NCBI GenBank assembly: GCA_947575605.1
Contig: CANPNZ010000001.1
Location: 1-64,000, forward strand
Length of the DNA stretch: 64,000 nt
Source: an uncultured Clostridium sp.
GTDB lineage: Bacteria > Bacillota > Clostridia > TANB77 > CAG-508
Reading direction: 5' to 3'
In this document: in pieces, positions 19,767-30,531 of the stretch
Layout: every line of letters begins with the position of its first letter
How positions within the stretch are numbered: the first letter of the stretch is position 1
Made by a program: the position numbers and the translations under genes
The notes under the pieces: model-generated
Database searches by the model: none
What the model saw: only the letters and a program-made list of their open reading frames with translations
Told to the model about the DNA's origin: nothing

Positions 19767-20341
19767 ATCTTTTTAACCTCCTTTAATGCTAATTCTAAGG
19801 CTTTCATATTGCCATCAATGACTTCTGGCTTTTTCGCAAATTTATGCTTAAATGAGCCTTTCATATCTTCTAGCAAAGCTTCGTCAGTCATAACGCCACT
19901 TACCTTTACAATGGCAGCAAGCATTGGTGTATTTGGGAAATATCTTCCTAGAGCTTGTTCCGATATCGTTCTAGCATCGATGGTATAAATTGCTCCTTTG
20001 TAACCTTTTAATGCTGTTTTTAAGTAATCTTCCGATTTGGTGGTATTGATAACAATAGCACCTGTTTCTTTTAATCCTGCTGTTACATCAACAGATTCTA
20101 ATAGGGTATCGTCAACAACAACAACATAGTCTGGTTCATAAATGTTACTATGAATGGTGATAGGGTTACTGCTAATGCGGTTATAAGCTGTAATTGGCGC
20201 TCCCATTCTTTCTGGTCCATATTCTGGAAATCCTTGAATGTATTTTCCCGTATTAAAGGCTGCATCGGCTAGTAATAAAGATGCTGTTTTGGCACCTTGA
20301 CCACCTCTACCATGCCATCTGATTTCTATTAAGTTGTCCAT
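19763..20341 (-). CDS. porC: Pyruvate ferredoxin oxidoreductase gamma subunit
   Basis: EIRWHGRGGQGAKTASLLLADAAF, GFPEYGPERMGAPI. Confidence 0.95.
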   Translation of the reverse strand: MDNLIEIRWHGRGGQGAKTASLLLADAAFNTGKYIQGFPEYGPERMGAPITAYNRISSNPITIHSNIYEPDYVVVVDDTLLESVDVTAGLKETGAIVINTTKSEDYLKTALKGYKGAIYTIDARTISEQALGRYFPNTPMLAAIVKVSGVMTDEALLEDMKGSFKHKFAKKPEVIDGNMKALELALKEVKKI

Positions 20342-20451
20342 GTTCTATTAGCCTCCTTTTATTTCGATTTTTATGGTTTTAGTATATGCCTAATTATTGT
20401 CGATGTCAAGAAAAAACAGTCGATTTGAACAAGTATTCATAATTAGATATT

Positions 20452-20660
20452 ATAATTCGCAGTTAAAATAAAAACTAACAAAATTTATTAATATTTTTAT
20501 AAAATAACTCCCAACCACATAATAGACTGTAAATCAAATTTTATTAAAAAATTAATAAAATTTGATAACATTCTATAATTTGTTGGTCCCCCCGAATTGT
20601 TATTTTATAAAAATATAATAAATTTTGTTTATAAAACTTAATTTAGCTGTGAATTGTAAC
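20452..20660. repeat. Long intergenic hairpin element, family A copy 2, nested in a second hairpin
   Basis: Arms aacaaaatttattaatatttttataaaataa / ttattttataaaaatataataaattttgtt; same core (ctcccaac..., ttgttggtccccccgaattgtta) as 5783-5930; outer aattcgcagtt / agctgtgaatt. Confidence 0.65.
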
Positions 20661-20740
20661 AATTAGATAAAAATTTTCTTTACAAATCCGATATTTTTGA
20701 TATAATAATAAGGAAATAAAAAAAGAAAGGGGAAATCAAA

Positions 20741-21454
20741 ATGAAAAAAGGCTTAATTATTGGAATTATTATAGCAGTCATTGTATTAGTAGCAGTGTTA
20801 GCAGGAGGATATTTCTTCGTAAATGATGCCAAACAAAAAGCAAAAATACTAGAAACATTTGCAGAAATAGAGGAAATAACAAAATCAGGAGACTTTAACA
20901 TTGAAGAATTAAACGAAAAAACAAGAACCATTGTATCAAGTGGTAAATATGCAAAAGTAGAAAAAGCGGCTAAAAACTATGCCTCTGATTTATTTAATAA
21001 AGCTTTTGAAATTAAAACGATGTTAGAGGATGAAAAAATGGCACAACTTTTAACAGCTAGCAACTATGCAGAAGATGGACCAGAATTTGTAGAATCCAAA
21101 AAATACATCAGTGAAACAAAACAAAAATTAGAACAAGGCAAAACAGAAATGTTAGGCTATATCGAGGAAGGCAAAATCAATTCTTATATAGAAGCAGAAA
21201 CAACAGATGGATATTGTGTTGAATTGTATCAACAATTACTTTCAGAAGACATTGAAATGTCAGATGCAGAAAAAAAGGAATTTGAAACATCCATTGATAA
21301 AGTAATTTCTATGTTACAAATTGAAGAAGAGGTACTTAATTTCTTAACAGAAAACAAAGGAAAATGGGAAGTAGAAGGAGACCAAGTTTTATTTAACTCA
21401 AATAGTTTAGTAATACAATATAATGGTTTTTTAACAAAATTAAGAATATTATAG
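20741..21454 (+). CDS. Hypothetical membrane-anchored protein
   Basis: N-terminal TM, no recognised domain. Confidence 0.6.
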   Translation: MKKGLIIGIIIAVIVLVAVLAGGYFFVNDAKQKAKILETFAEIEEITKSGDFNIEELNEKTRTIVSSGKYAKVEKAAKNYASDLFNKAFEIKTMLEDEKMAQLLTASNYAEDGPEFVESKKYISETKQKLEQGKTEMLGYIEEGKINSYIEAETTDGYCVELYQQLLSEDIEMSDAEKKEFETSIDKVISMLQIEEEVLNFLTENKGKWEVEGDQVLFNSNSLVIQYNGFLTKLRIL

Positions 21455-21540
21455 AAAAAAATTAGGAATACTTAAATATAAAGAAATAAGTTTGAAAAAT
21501 AGTAATTTTTCAAACTTACTTTATCTTAAAGAAGAGAGGA

Positions 21541-22713
21541 ATGGAGCAAGAAATGAAAGATACAATCGTAACAGATGATATTATTTATATTGGAGCAGAT
21601 GATAAAGACATTCGATTATTTGAGGGACAATATGAAGTACCAAATGGAATGGCATATAATTCTTATTTAATCAAAGACGACAAAAACGTAGTATTTGATA
21701 CCATTGATAAAAATGTTACTAAGGTATGGCTAGAAAATTTAGAAAAAGGATTAAACGGAGAAACCATAGATTATCTAGTAGTATCGCATTTAGAACCAGA
21801 CCATGCCTATAACATTGGATTGTTAGCCCAAAAGTATCCAGACATGAAAATTATAGGAAATGCCATGACATTTACGATGTTACCTAACTTTTTTGATATG
21901 GATTTAGCAGATAAGAAAATAGTAGTAAAAGAAGGATACACCTTAAATATTGGAAAACATACCTTACAGTTCTTTATGGCACCTATGGTACATTGGCCAG
22001 AAGTCATGGTAACTTATGAACAAACAGAAAAAATATTATTTACAGCAGATGGTTTTGGAAAATTCGGAACACTAGATACAGAAGAAGATTGGGATTGTGA
22101 AGCTCGTAGATATTACTTTGGAATTGTAGGAAAATACGGAGCACAAGTTCAAGCTTTATTAAAAAAAGCGGCTACTTTAGACATTAAAATGATTTGTCCA
22201 TTGCATGGTCCCATTTTAAAAGAAAACTTAAATCATTACATTGAAAAATACAATATATGGAGTAGTTATCAACCAGAAGATGATGGGGTATTGATAGTGT
22301 GTGCTTCTATTTATGGAAATACTTTGCTAGCAGCCCAAAAACTAAAAGAGATTTTAGAAGAAAAAGGCGCTAAAAAAGTAGTTTTATCTGATTTGGTAAG
22401 AGAAGATATGGCAGAGGCGGTGGAAGATGCCTTTCGTTATGACAAACTTATTTTAGCAGCTTCTAGTTATAATGCGGGAGTATTTGTACCAATGCAACAG
22501 TTCTTACACAAGTTAAAGGAAAGAAATTATCAAAATAGAAAAGTAGGAATTATGGAAAATGGTTCTTGGGCACCATCTGCGGGAAAAACCATGAAAAATA
22601 TGTTACAAGAAATGAAAGATATTACGATGGTAGAACCATCTATTACAATTCAGTCAACGATGAAGAAAGAAAATATAGAACAAATGAAAAAATTAGCAGA
22701 AAGCATGATTTAG
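21541..22713 (+). CDS. Flavodiiron protein (FprA/ROO-like)
   Basis: SHLEPDHAYNIGLL, metallo-beta-lactamase + flavodoxin (VCASIYGNTLLAAQKL) domains; followed by rubredoxin. Confidence 0.94.
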   Translation: MEQEMKDTIVTDDIIYIGADDKDIRLFEGQYEVPNGMAYNSYLIKDDKNVVFDTIDKNVTKVWLENLEKGLNGETIDYLVVSHLEPDHAYNIGLLAQKYPDMKIIGNAMTFTMLPNFFDMDLADKKIVVKEGYTLNIGKHTLQFFMAPMVHWPEVMVTYEQTEKILFTADGFGKFGTLDTEEDWDCEARRYYFGIVGKYGAQVQALLKKAATLDIKMICPLHGPILKENLNHYIEKYNIWSSYQPEDDGVLIVCASIYGNTLLAAQKLKEILEEKGAKKVVLSDLVREDMAEAVEDAFRYDKLILAASSYNAGVFVPMQQFLHKLKERNYQNRKVGIMENGSWAPSAGKTMKNMLQEMKDITMVEPSITIQSTMKKENIEQMKKLAESMI

Positions 22714-22725
22714 GAGGTGAATAGT

Positions 22726-22863
22726 ATGAAATATAAGTGTACCGTATGTGGTTATATTTATGATGATGAAAAAGAAAGCGTAAAATTTGAAGATTTACCA
22801 GATGATTGGACCTGCCCTTTATGTGGTGTTAGCAAAGATTTATTTGAAAAAGTAGAAGAATAA
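22726..22863 (+). CDS. Rubredoxin
   Basis: 45 aa [45 protein letters not shown]. Confidence 0.95.
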   Translation: MKYKCTVCGYIYDDEKESVKFEDLPDDWTCPLCGVSKDLFEKVEE

Positions 22864-22909
22864 ATTAAGACAATAAGATAGAATTCATATAGAAAGATCA
22901 TACAATTGT

Positions 22910-22947
22910 ATTAAAAAGTAGTAAACACAAAGGATTACTACTTTTTT
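22910..22947. terminator. Bidirectional terminator
   Basis: aaaaagtagtaaacacaaaggattactactttttt. Confidence 0.75.
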
Positions 22948-23123
22948 TCTTCTTTATTTTCTTGTTTTTTTGAGACTTTTTTGTTTTCTTTAGGAATGAC
23001 AATACAGGTTGGTTTTTCTTTAGCAGATTTAGGCTTTGCGGCATTTAAGTGGTCATATACTGGTGAGATGTTTAAATCAGAACCATCGCCAGAAACTACT
23101 TCTAAATTCTTTTTTTCGCCCAT
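22938..23123 (-). CDS. Small hypothetical protein
   Basis: MGEKKNLEVVSGDGSDLNISPVYDHLNAAKPKSAKEKPT...; RBS gggaggaac upstream of ATG 23123. Confidence 0.6.
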   Translation of the reverse strand: MGEKKNLEVVSGDGSDLNISPVYDHLNAAKPKSAKEKPTCIVIPKENKKVSKKQENKEEKK

Positions 23124-23270
23124 AAAAGTTCCTCCCTTTATTTTCAATTTTATATATAGTATCATATTCCATTTAAAAGTGCAAGTAAATATTGACAGAA
23201 TAAGCATTTCATGGCATAATATACAGTATAATTAATAAACTAAATAATAAAGTAAAGAAAGAGAAAAGAA

Positions 23271-23897
23271 ATGGAAATCAATAAAATAAAATCAATTTTA
23301 GAAGCCATCCTTTTTGCTGCTGGAAGACCAGTATCACAGAAAGAATTAGTGTTAAGTTTAGAAATTCCGGAAGAAGATATTGAAAATATCATAGGGAAGA
23401 TGCAAGAAGAATATCAGCAAGAAGCAAGAGGGATTGAAATTATAAAAATAAATAACAATTATCAATTATGTACCAAAAAAGAATTACATGATTTTATTTA
23501 TCCTGTATTAGACAAAAGAAATAAGCCAAATTTATCAAATGCCGCCTTAGAAACGTTAGCGATTATTGCCTATAATCCTAAGATAAGTAGAGCAGAAATA
23601 GAGGCCATTCGTGGCGTATCAGCAGATGCTTGCGTGTATAAATTATTAGAATATGGACTAATTGAAGAAAGTGGAAAGATTGATTTACCAGGTAAGCCAA
23701 TGTCATATCAAACGACCAATGATTTTTTGAGAATGTTTGGATATGTTTCTTTAGAAGATTTACCAGAATTACCAAGATATAAATTAGATGAAAATAAACA
23801 AATTGTAATAGATGAATTAGTAGAAGAAGACGAAGAAAAGGAAGAAGGAAAAACGGAGGCTCCCATGCCCGAAAGGGAAGAAGTAAATGAGGTATAA
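23271..23897 (+). CDS. scpB: Segregation and condensation protein B
   Basis: ILEAILFAAGRPVS, LSNAALETLAIIAYNPKISRAEIEAIRGV, YQTTNDFLRMFG. Confidence 0.95.
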   Translation: MEINKIKSILEAILFAAGRPVSQKELVLSLEIPEEDIENIIGKMQEEYQQEARGIEIIKINNNYQLCTKKELHDFIYPVLDKRNKPNLSNAALETLAIIAYNPKISRAEIEAIRGVSADACVYKLLEYGLIEESGKIDLPGKPMSYQTTNDFLRMFGYVSLEDLPELPRYKLDENKQIVIDELVEEDEEKEEGKTEAPMPEREEVNEV

Positions 23898-23936
23898 ATT
23901 TTATATAAAAATAATAAGAAATGGGAGAAGATTAAA

Positions 23937-25376
23937 ATGAGTAATAAAAAGGAATTTGTAAAAGATATAACCAATATTGATGAAGATTTTGCACAATGGT
24001 ACACAGACATCGTATTAAAAGCAGAATTAGCAGATTATACAACTGTTAAAGGATTTATTTCCATTCGACCATATGGATATGAGATTTGGGAACATATACA
24101 AAATTATGCAGATAAGAAATTTAAAGAACATGGCGTAAAAAATGTATCTATGCCAGTTCTTATTCCAGAAAATCTATTAAATAAAGAAAAAGACCATGTA
24201 GAAGGGTTTGCACCAGAAGTAGCATGGGTTACGATAGGTGGAGGAGAAGAACTAGAAGAAAGACTATGTGTAAGACCAACTTCTGAAACTGTTTTTTCAA
24301 CGATGTATTCAAAATGGTTAAGTTCATGGCGAGATTTACCATTTTTATATAACCAATGGTGTAGTGTTTTAAGATGGGAAAAAGAAACCAGACCATTTTT
24401 GCGTTCCAGAGAATTTTTATGGCAAGAAGGGCATACCGTTCATGAAACAGCAGAAGAAGCACAAAAATTTACATTAGCCATGTTAGATGTGTACGCTGAT
24501 GTCATTGAAAATTTATTAGCGATTCCCGTATTAAAAGGACAAAAAACGAAAAAAGAGCAATTTGCTGGAGCAGAAGCAACCTATACCGTAGAAACTTTAA
24601 TGCACGATGGTAGAGCTTTACAAGGAGGAACTTCACACTACTTTGGACAAAACTTCACCAAACCATTTGATGTAAAATTCCAAAATAAAAATGGAGAACA
24701 AGAATATGCTTATCAAACATCATGGGGAATTAGTACCAGACTAATTGGAGCCGTTATTATGGCACATGGAGATAATAGAGGATTAAAATTACCACCATAT
24801 GTAGCACCAATCCAAGTCGTAATCGTACCAATTGCACAACAAAAAGAGGGCGTATTAGAAACGGCAGAAAAATTAAAATCAACTTTATCAGAAAAGTTTA
24901 GAGTAGAATTGGATGCTAGAGATAACTATACAGTAGGTTATAAATTTAACGATTGGGAAATGAAAGGAGTACCAATTAGAGTTGAAATGGGACCAAAAGA
25001 AATAGAAAGAGGAGAAGTAGTTGTAACAAGACGTGATACATTAGAAAAAATGCCAGTTAAAATAACAGAATTAGAAGCTAAGTTAGAAAATTTGATGAGA
25101 GAAATCCATCAATCTATGTTCGAAGCTTGTAAAAAAAGAAGAGATGAGAAAACAACAATAGCTTATAACATGGAGGAATTAGAAAAGAACTTAAACAATA
25201 ATCAAGGATATGTAAAAACCATGTGGTGTGGTGCTAAAGAATGTGAAGACAAGGTAAAAGAGATAACAGGAGCGCCATCTAGATGTATGCCTTTTGAACA
25301 AGAACACTTGTCTGATACTTGTGTATGTTGTGGTAAAAAAGCAGATAAAATGGTAGTTTGGGGAAGACAATATTAG
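23937..25376 (+). CDS. proS: Prolyl-tRNA synthetase (archaeal/eukaryotic-like short type)
   Basis: [50 protein letters not shown]. Confidence 0.96.
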   Translation: MSNKKEFVKDITNIDEDFAQWYTDIVLKAELADYTTVKGFISIRPYGYEIWEHIQNYADKKFKEHGVKNVSMPVLIPENLLNKEKDHVEGFAPEVAWVTIGGGEELEERLCVRPTSETVFSTMYSKWLSSWRDLPFLYNQWCSVLRWEKETRPFLRSREFLWQEGHTVHETAEEAQKFTLAMLDVYADVIENLLAIPVLKGQKTKKEQFAGAEATYTVETLMHDGRALQGGTSHYFGQNFTKPFDVKFQNKNGEQEYAYQTSWGISTRLIGAVIMAHGDNRGLKLPPYVAPIQVVIVPIAQQKEGVLETAEKLKSTLSEKFRVELDARDNYTVGYKFNDWEMKGVPIRVEMGPKEIERGEVVVTRRDTLEKMPVKITELEAKLENLMREIHQSMFEACKKRRDEKTTIAYNMEELEKNLNNNQGYVKTMWCGAKECEDKVKEITGAPSRCMPFEQEHLSDTCVCCGKKADKMVVWGRQY

Positions 25377-25396
25377 TCTTCCTTTTTTTTATATTG

Positions 25397-25431
25397 TAGG
25401 AAATTTCTCCTAGTAGGAGAAATTTCTGTAC
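25397..25431. terminator. Palindromic terminator-like hairpin
   Basis: gtaggaaatttctcctagtaggagaaatttctgtac. Confidence 0.5.
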
Positions 25432-25628
25432 AAGATAATTATGGCGAGCCTTAGATTTTCTTAAAATTTGCATTTGTTAGAAAATCTTAGGCTCGTTTTT
25501 TTATTTGCTTTTTCACCAAAAAGACACAAAGAAAATATAAACCGATAACAATAAAACGATAATATCAGCATATATTAATACAGAGCTATGATAACATCAT
25601 AGATTAAAAGAGAGGAGTACATAGTTAG

Positions 25629-26291
25629 ATGAAACCGAAAAAGAAAAAAGTAAATGAATTAATAAAAATAGAAAATTTTATGAATTATAATCAAGCGATA
25701 AAAATAGAAGACGAAACCTTCCAGAAATTAATGTTTATCTATTCAGTTGCTATTAGAGAATTAGAAACGAAAATAGAGATTTTAAAAGATGAATTTAAAA
25801 TATTTTATGATTATGAATTAATGGATTATATTGATACTAGAATCAAAACAGCAGAAAGTATTATGCAAAAAATGCAAAAAAGGAATATACCGCTTACCTA
25901 TCGATACATGATTGAGAATATCAATGATATTGCAGGAATTAGGATTATATGTCCTTTAAAAAAGGATATTTTTTCCATAAAGGAATTAATTCAAAAACTA
26001 CCAGGCATTAATATTTTAAAAGAAAAAGATTACATTACCCATCCCAAAAAAAGTGGATATTCTAGTTATCATTTAATTGTAGAAGTACCAGTTACTTTAT
26101 CTCACCAAAATATTTATGTGAAAGTAGAAATTCAAATTAGGACAATTGCTATGGATTTTTGGTCTACCTTAGAGCATAAAGTGAAATATAAATCAGATCT
26201 AAAATTAAGCCCGAAGGAATCAAAAGAATGGGTGAATTGTGCTAAAATAATAAATAAATTAGATCAAAAAATGATGTTATTAAATAATTAA
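25629..26291 (+). CDS. Small alarmone synthetase (RelA/SpoT-like GTP pyrophosphokinase)
   Basis: DIAGIRIICPLKKDIFSIKELI, YSSYHLIVEVPV, VEIQIRTIAMDFWSTLEHKVKYK. Confidence 0.9.
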   Translation: MKPKKKKVNELIKIENFMNYNQAIKIEDETFQKLMFIYSVAIRELETKIEILKDEFKIFYDYELMDYIDTRIKTAESIMQKMQKRNIPLTYRYMIENINDIAGIRIICPLKKDIFSIKELIQKLPGINILKEKDYITHPKKSGYSSYHLIVEVPVTLSHQNIYVKVEIQIRTIAMDFWSTLEHKVKYKSDLKLSPKESKEWVNCAKIINKLDQKMMLLNN

Positions 26292-26404
26292 GAATTAAAA
26301 ATGTTATTTATATAAAAACATTATAGCTATTTTAATGTTGACTTAACATAATTTTAAAAATATTATAAACTGTATTACAGTAAACCATAAGGAGGTAAAA
26401 GTAG

Positions 26405-26830
26405 ATGGTAAGTCAAGAACTTTTTGAGCAACTATTAAGAGAAATGGGAAAATTACCATATGATAATTTAAATCGGTTGCGAAAAGCAGTAAACCGTGAA
26501 TGGACGGAACGAGAGAAAATAGCAGAAAGCAGGCCCAAAAGTGTTCAAGAAATGATTGATAGAACGCTTCAAAAAGAGGATTGTCAAAGGGAATTTTGTT
26601 GGGAGCGCAGTAACAACGATAAAGGGGAATTAAGGAATTCTGACATTAATCCCCATTATTTAGAAACAATCAGAAGAACATTGAGAGAGGAGGATAATGT
26701 TTTCGAGTATGAAGGAGAAGTGTGGAATATAAGAAAAACAGAAAGATGGACTTCTGGTTCTCGCTGGAATCCAGCAATCTTAACTGAGGTAAGATTTTTT
26801 GTAACAAAAAGTAAAGTTGTAAAATTATAG
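26405..26830 (+). CDS. Hypothetical accessory protein; contains in-frame CGG (26474-26476) apparently read as Arg
   Basis: ORF with ggaggt RBS; no recognised family; +1 reading at CGG would hit TAA within six codons; codon usage (CGG, CGA, AGG, CCC) unlike neighbours. Confidence 0.5.
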   Translation: MVSQELFEQLLREMGKLPYDNLNRLRKAVNREWTEREKIAESRPKSVQEMIDRTLQKEDCQREFCWERSNNDKGELRNSDINPHYLETIRRTLREEDNVFEYEGEVWNIRKTERWTSGSRWNPAILTEVRFFVTKSKVVKL

Positions 26831-26847
26831 TGTTCTATTCAAATGGC

Positions 26848-26884
26848 AAAAAGGGGATTGCATTGCAATCCCCTTAATTTTTTT
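26848..26884 (+). terminator. Rho-independent terminator
   Basis: aaggggattgcattgcaatccccttaattttttt. Confidence 0.85.
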
Positions 26885-27027
26885 AAAAAAATAAGAAGGA
26901 TTTATGTAAAATGCGTCGAATAATATAACTATGTAGAATTATTTAAGGAATAATATACAAATTTAGATTTTCTACGTCAAGTGCCAAAGTACTTTTCCAA
27001 AACAAAAACAAAGAAAGAGAGGAAAAA

Positions 27028-28809
27028 ATGCAACGTTATAGTGATGAAATCATAGATGAAGTAAGACAAACTAATGATATTGTAGATATCATATCACAAT
27101 ATGTGCATTTAAAAAGAAGCGGTAGAAATTTTTTTGGACTCTGTCCCTTTCATAATGAAAAATCGCCATCTTTTTCCGTATCACCAGACAAGCAAATATT
27201 TCATTGTTTTGGGTGTGGCGTAGGGGGAAACGTATTTACCTTTTTAACCAAAATAGAAGGAATTAACTTTGTAGAAGCAGTACAAACATTAGCAGAAAGA
27301 TCGAACATACAATTACCAACATTAGAAAGTAATGGCGATTCAGAAAAAGAACTACTAAAAGCAAAAGTTTATAAAGTAAATGAATTTACGGCTAATTACT
27401 ATCATAAAAACTTATACAAGCCAGAGTCAAAAGTAGCACAAGAATATATAAAAACAAGAAAATTAACCAATGAAACTTTAGAATCATTCCAGATTGGATT
27501 TTCAGGAAAATTTGATGAACTATATCAAGAATTAAAAAAACAAGGATTTGAAGAAACAGAAATTTTAGAATCGGGATTAGTCAATCGAAACGATAGAGGA
27601 CAATACATAGATAGATACAGAAACAGACTCATGTTTCCCATTTGTGATGCAAGAGGAAGAGTGATTGCATTTGGTGGAAGAGTATTAGATGACTCCAAAC
27701 CCAAATATATTAATTCACCTGAAAATGTTGTTTACAGTAAGGGAAGAAACTTATTTGGACTAAATGTCGCCAAAAAAGGAGATATCAAGCAAATACTAAT
27801 TGTGGAAGGATATATGGATGTTATATCTCTTCATCAAAGAGGCATTACCAATGTAGTAGCACCATTAGGAACAGCATTAACTCAGCAACAAGGGTGGTTA
27901 CTTCGAAAAAGTTCAGAAAAAATCATTTTAAGTTTTGATTCTGATGAAGCAGGTCTTACCGCTAAGTTAAGAGCGTTGGACATTTTACAAGATATGGGAT
28001 GTGACATTAGAGTTTTACAAATGGACGGGGCAAAAGATCCAGATGAATATATTATTAAATATGGAAATGCTAGATTTCATAATTTAGTAGAAAAGGCACT
28101 TTCTGTCATTGAGTTCAAAGTAAAAGTATTAAAACAAAACTTAAATCTGGAAGTTATTAATGATAAAATCAAGTTTTTAAATGAAATAGCTAAACTAATT
28201 GCTAAAGTGGATAACAATATAGAAAAAGAAATATACATTGAGAAAATTGCTAAAGAATATAATATATCGAAAGAAGCCATTTATGCAGAAGTTAACAAGT
28301 TAGCTTATGCAGGAAATAAAAGTGAGAAAGTGTTAGAAAAAACAAAGCCAGTCATGATGCATAAGAAAGTGGAAGAAAAGGAAATTACGCAAACTGTTAA
28401 AAAACGTGAAAATACAGTAATATCCATTCTATTAACAGGTGATATTAATATTTTTCAAGTGTTGAGACAAAATATACAAGTAGAAGATTTCAAGGATAAG
28501 ACAAATCAAAAAATTGCTCAGAAATTGTATGAAGAATTTGAAAAAGGAAATAGTAATATAAATGGCATAATAGATATGCTAGGAGAAGAAGAACAAAGTC
28601 ATATTACAGAAATTATGGCAGATGACTATGAAATTGATGATATAGAAAAAGCAATTGATGATATTATGCACGGTTATGAAAAGGACAAGTTAACCAATCG
28701 AAAGTTTGAGATATTAGCGTTATTAGAAGAAGAGATAGAAGAAGACCAGAAAAAGGCATTAGAAAAAGAATTAAGAGAGACGATTAATCGTTTAGCAAAA
28801 ATGAAATAA
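27028..28809 (+). CDS. dnaG: DNA primase
   Basis: Zn finger CPFHNEKSPSFSVSPDKQIFHCFGCG; Toprim VEGYMDVISLHQ, SFDSDEAG. Confidence 0.97.
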   Translation: MQRYSDEIIDEVRQTNDIVDIISQYVHLKRSGRNFFGLCPFHNEKSPSFSVSPDKQIFHCFGCGVGGNVFTFLTKIEGINFVEAVQTLAERSNIQLPTLESNGDSEKELLKAKVYKVNEFTANYYHKNLYKPESKVAQEYIKTRKLTNETLESFQIGFSGKFDELYQELKKQGFEETEILESGLVNRNDRGQYIDRYRNRLMFPICDARGRVIAFGGRVLDDSKPKYINSPENVVYSKGRNLFGLNVAKKGDIKQILIVEGYMDVISLHQRGITNVVAPLGTALTQQQGWLLRKSSEKIILSFDSDEAGLTAKLRALDILQDMGCDIRVLQMDGAKDPDEYIIKYGNARFHNLVEKALSVIEFKVKVLKQNLNLEVINDKIKFLNEIAKLIAKVDNNIEKEIYIEKIAKEYNISKEAIYAEVNKLAYAGNKSEKVLEKTKPVMMHKKVEEKEITQTVKKRENTVISILLTGDINIFQVLRQNIQVEDFKDKTNQKIAQKLYEEFEKGNSNINGIIDMLGEEEQSHITEIMADDYEIDDIEKAIDDIMHGYEKDKLTNRKFEILALLEEEIEEDQKKALEKELRETINRLAKMK

Positions 28810-28934
28810 GGACAAATTAAAAAATAAGGTACTTTATTTGAATGGCGTTTTTTAGAGGAAAAGGGTGAAGGCTGACCTAATACACAATTGTTTTCCAACT
28901 AAATTTGTGCCTCAGGAAAGGAATGATAATAAAA

Positions 28935-30410
28935 ATGGCAAAGAAAAACGAAGAATTAGGAAAAGAAGAAAAAATAAAAGATACATCCAAAAAGTCAAAA
29001 ATAAAAGAGAAGGAAACTAAAAAAACAGTTGTTGATAAAAAAGTAGAAAAGAAAAAGGAAACAAAGAAAAAAGATGCCGTAAAACCAAAAGATAGCACAA
29101 AAAAGAAAAGTGATAAAAAGGAGCAAAAAGGAAAAACGGAAAAAAATAAAGAAGAAACAAAAAAGGAAAAAGCTGAAGTAACAAAAACGAAAAAAGGAAA
29201 AACAGAAAAGATTGAAGCAGCAAGAAAAGAAGCCAAAAAGAAATTAGAAGATAAGAAAGAAGCAGAAAAAAAATCAAATAGCAGCCCAAAAGAAGAAGTA
29301 ACAGAAGGAACGGAAAAAGAAACAGACAATAAAATAAAAGAAGAAAAAGTAAATAGTATTTTGAAAAAAGCAAAAGAAAAAGGTCAAATAACGTATGGAG
29401 ATTTAGCAACAGAATTAGATGACGTAAATCCAGAACAGATTGACCAAGTTTTTGATGCTTTTGAAGAATTAGGAGTCGATTTATTATCAGATGATTTAGA
29501 AGAAGAACCAGATATTGAGGACTTAAAAGAAGTAGAAGAACTAAAATTAGATGAAATAACAGATACCAGTTACGAGGGAATCAATGTTGATGATCCTGTT
29601 AGAATGTATTTAAGAGAAATTGGAAGAATACAGCTTTTAACATTTGAACAAGAATTAGAGTTAGCAAAAAGAATTTTAGAGGGAGACGAAGAAGCAAAAC
29701 AGGAACTAGCAGAATCTAACCTAAGATTAGTGGTAAGTATTGCTAAAAAATATGTGGGAAGAGGAATGTTATTTTTAGACTTAATTCAAGAAGGAAATAT
29801 GGGATTAATCAAAGCGGTTGAAAAATTTGATTATACAAAAGGTTTTAAATTTAGTACGTATGCGACTTGGTGGATTAGACAAGCCATTACAAGAGCCATT
29901 GCGGATCAAGCAAGAACCATAAGAATACCAGTACACATGGTAGAGACGATTAATAAATTAATTCGAACCTCAAGACACTTATTACAACAAATGGGAAGAG
30001 AACCAACCCCAGATGAAATTGCAGAAGAGATGGAAATCCCTGTTGAAAAAGTAATGGAAATTCAAAAAATAGCACAAGATCCAGTATCTTTAGAAACTCC
30101 AATTGGAGAAGAAGACGATAGCCATTTAGGAGATTTTATACAAGATGATGATAGTCCAGCACCTCATGATTCAGCAGCATATACTTTGTTAAAAGAACAG
30201 TTAGAAGATGTTATGAATACGTTAACCCCAAGAGAAGCAAAAGTGTTAAAACTAAGATTTGGTTTGGAAGATGGAAAAGCTAGAACTTTAGAAGAGGTTG
30301 GTCGTGAGTTTGAGGTTACTCGTGAGAGAATTAGACAAATTGAAGCAAAGGCTTTAAGAAAGTTAAGACATCCTAGTAGAAGTAAGAAATTACGTGACTA
30401 TATGGGATAA
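28935..30410 (+). CDS. rpoD: RNA polymerase principal sigma factor with long Lys/Glu-rich N-terminal extension
   Basis: [72 protein letters not shown]. Confidence 0.97.
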   Translation: MAKKNEELGKEEKIKDTSKKSKIKEKETKKTVVDKKVEKKKETKKKDAVKPKDSTKKKSDKKEQKGKTEKNKEETKKEKAEVTKTKKGKTEKIEAARKEAKKKLEDKKEAEKKSNSSPKEEVTEGTEKETDNKIKEEKVNSILKKAKEKGQITYGDLATELDDVNPEQIDQVFDAFEELGVDLLSDDLEEEPDIEDLKEVEELKLDEITDTSYEGINVDDPVRMYLREIGRIQLLTFEQELELAKRILEGDEEAKQELAESNLRLVVSIAKKYVGRGMLFLDLIQEGNMGLIKAVEKFDYTKGFKFSTYATWWIRQAITRAIADQARTIRIPVHMVETINKLIRTSRHLLQQMGREPTPDEIAEEMEIPVEKVMEIQKIAQDPVSLETPIGEEDDSHLGDFIQDDDSPAPHDSAAYTLLKEQLEDVMNTLTPREAKVLKLRFGLEDGKARTLEEVGREFEVTRERIRQIEAKALRKLRHPSRSKKLRDYMG

Positions 30411-30531
30411 AATGGGAAAGATAATTGCTATTTAGAATAAAAAAGATTATGGAGAGTTACCATTTACAGTTAAAATAAATTTTGTATAGAAAAGTAAATC
30501 TAGCTGTGAATGGTAACGATGGAGAACAAAA

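Noticed and set aside
28877-29409. Minus-strand ORFs antisense to rpoD (150 and 130 aa, F/S/L-rich)
   Set aside because: Mirror ORFs caused by the Lys/Glu-rich coding strand; no independent signals.
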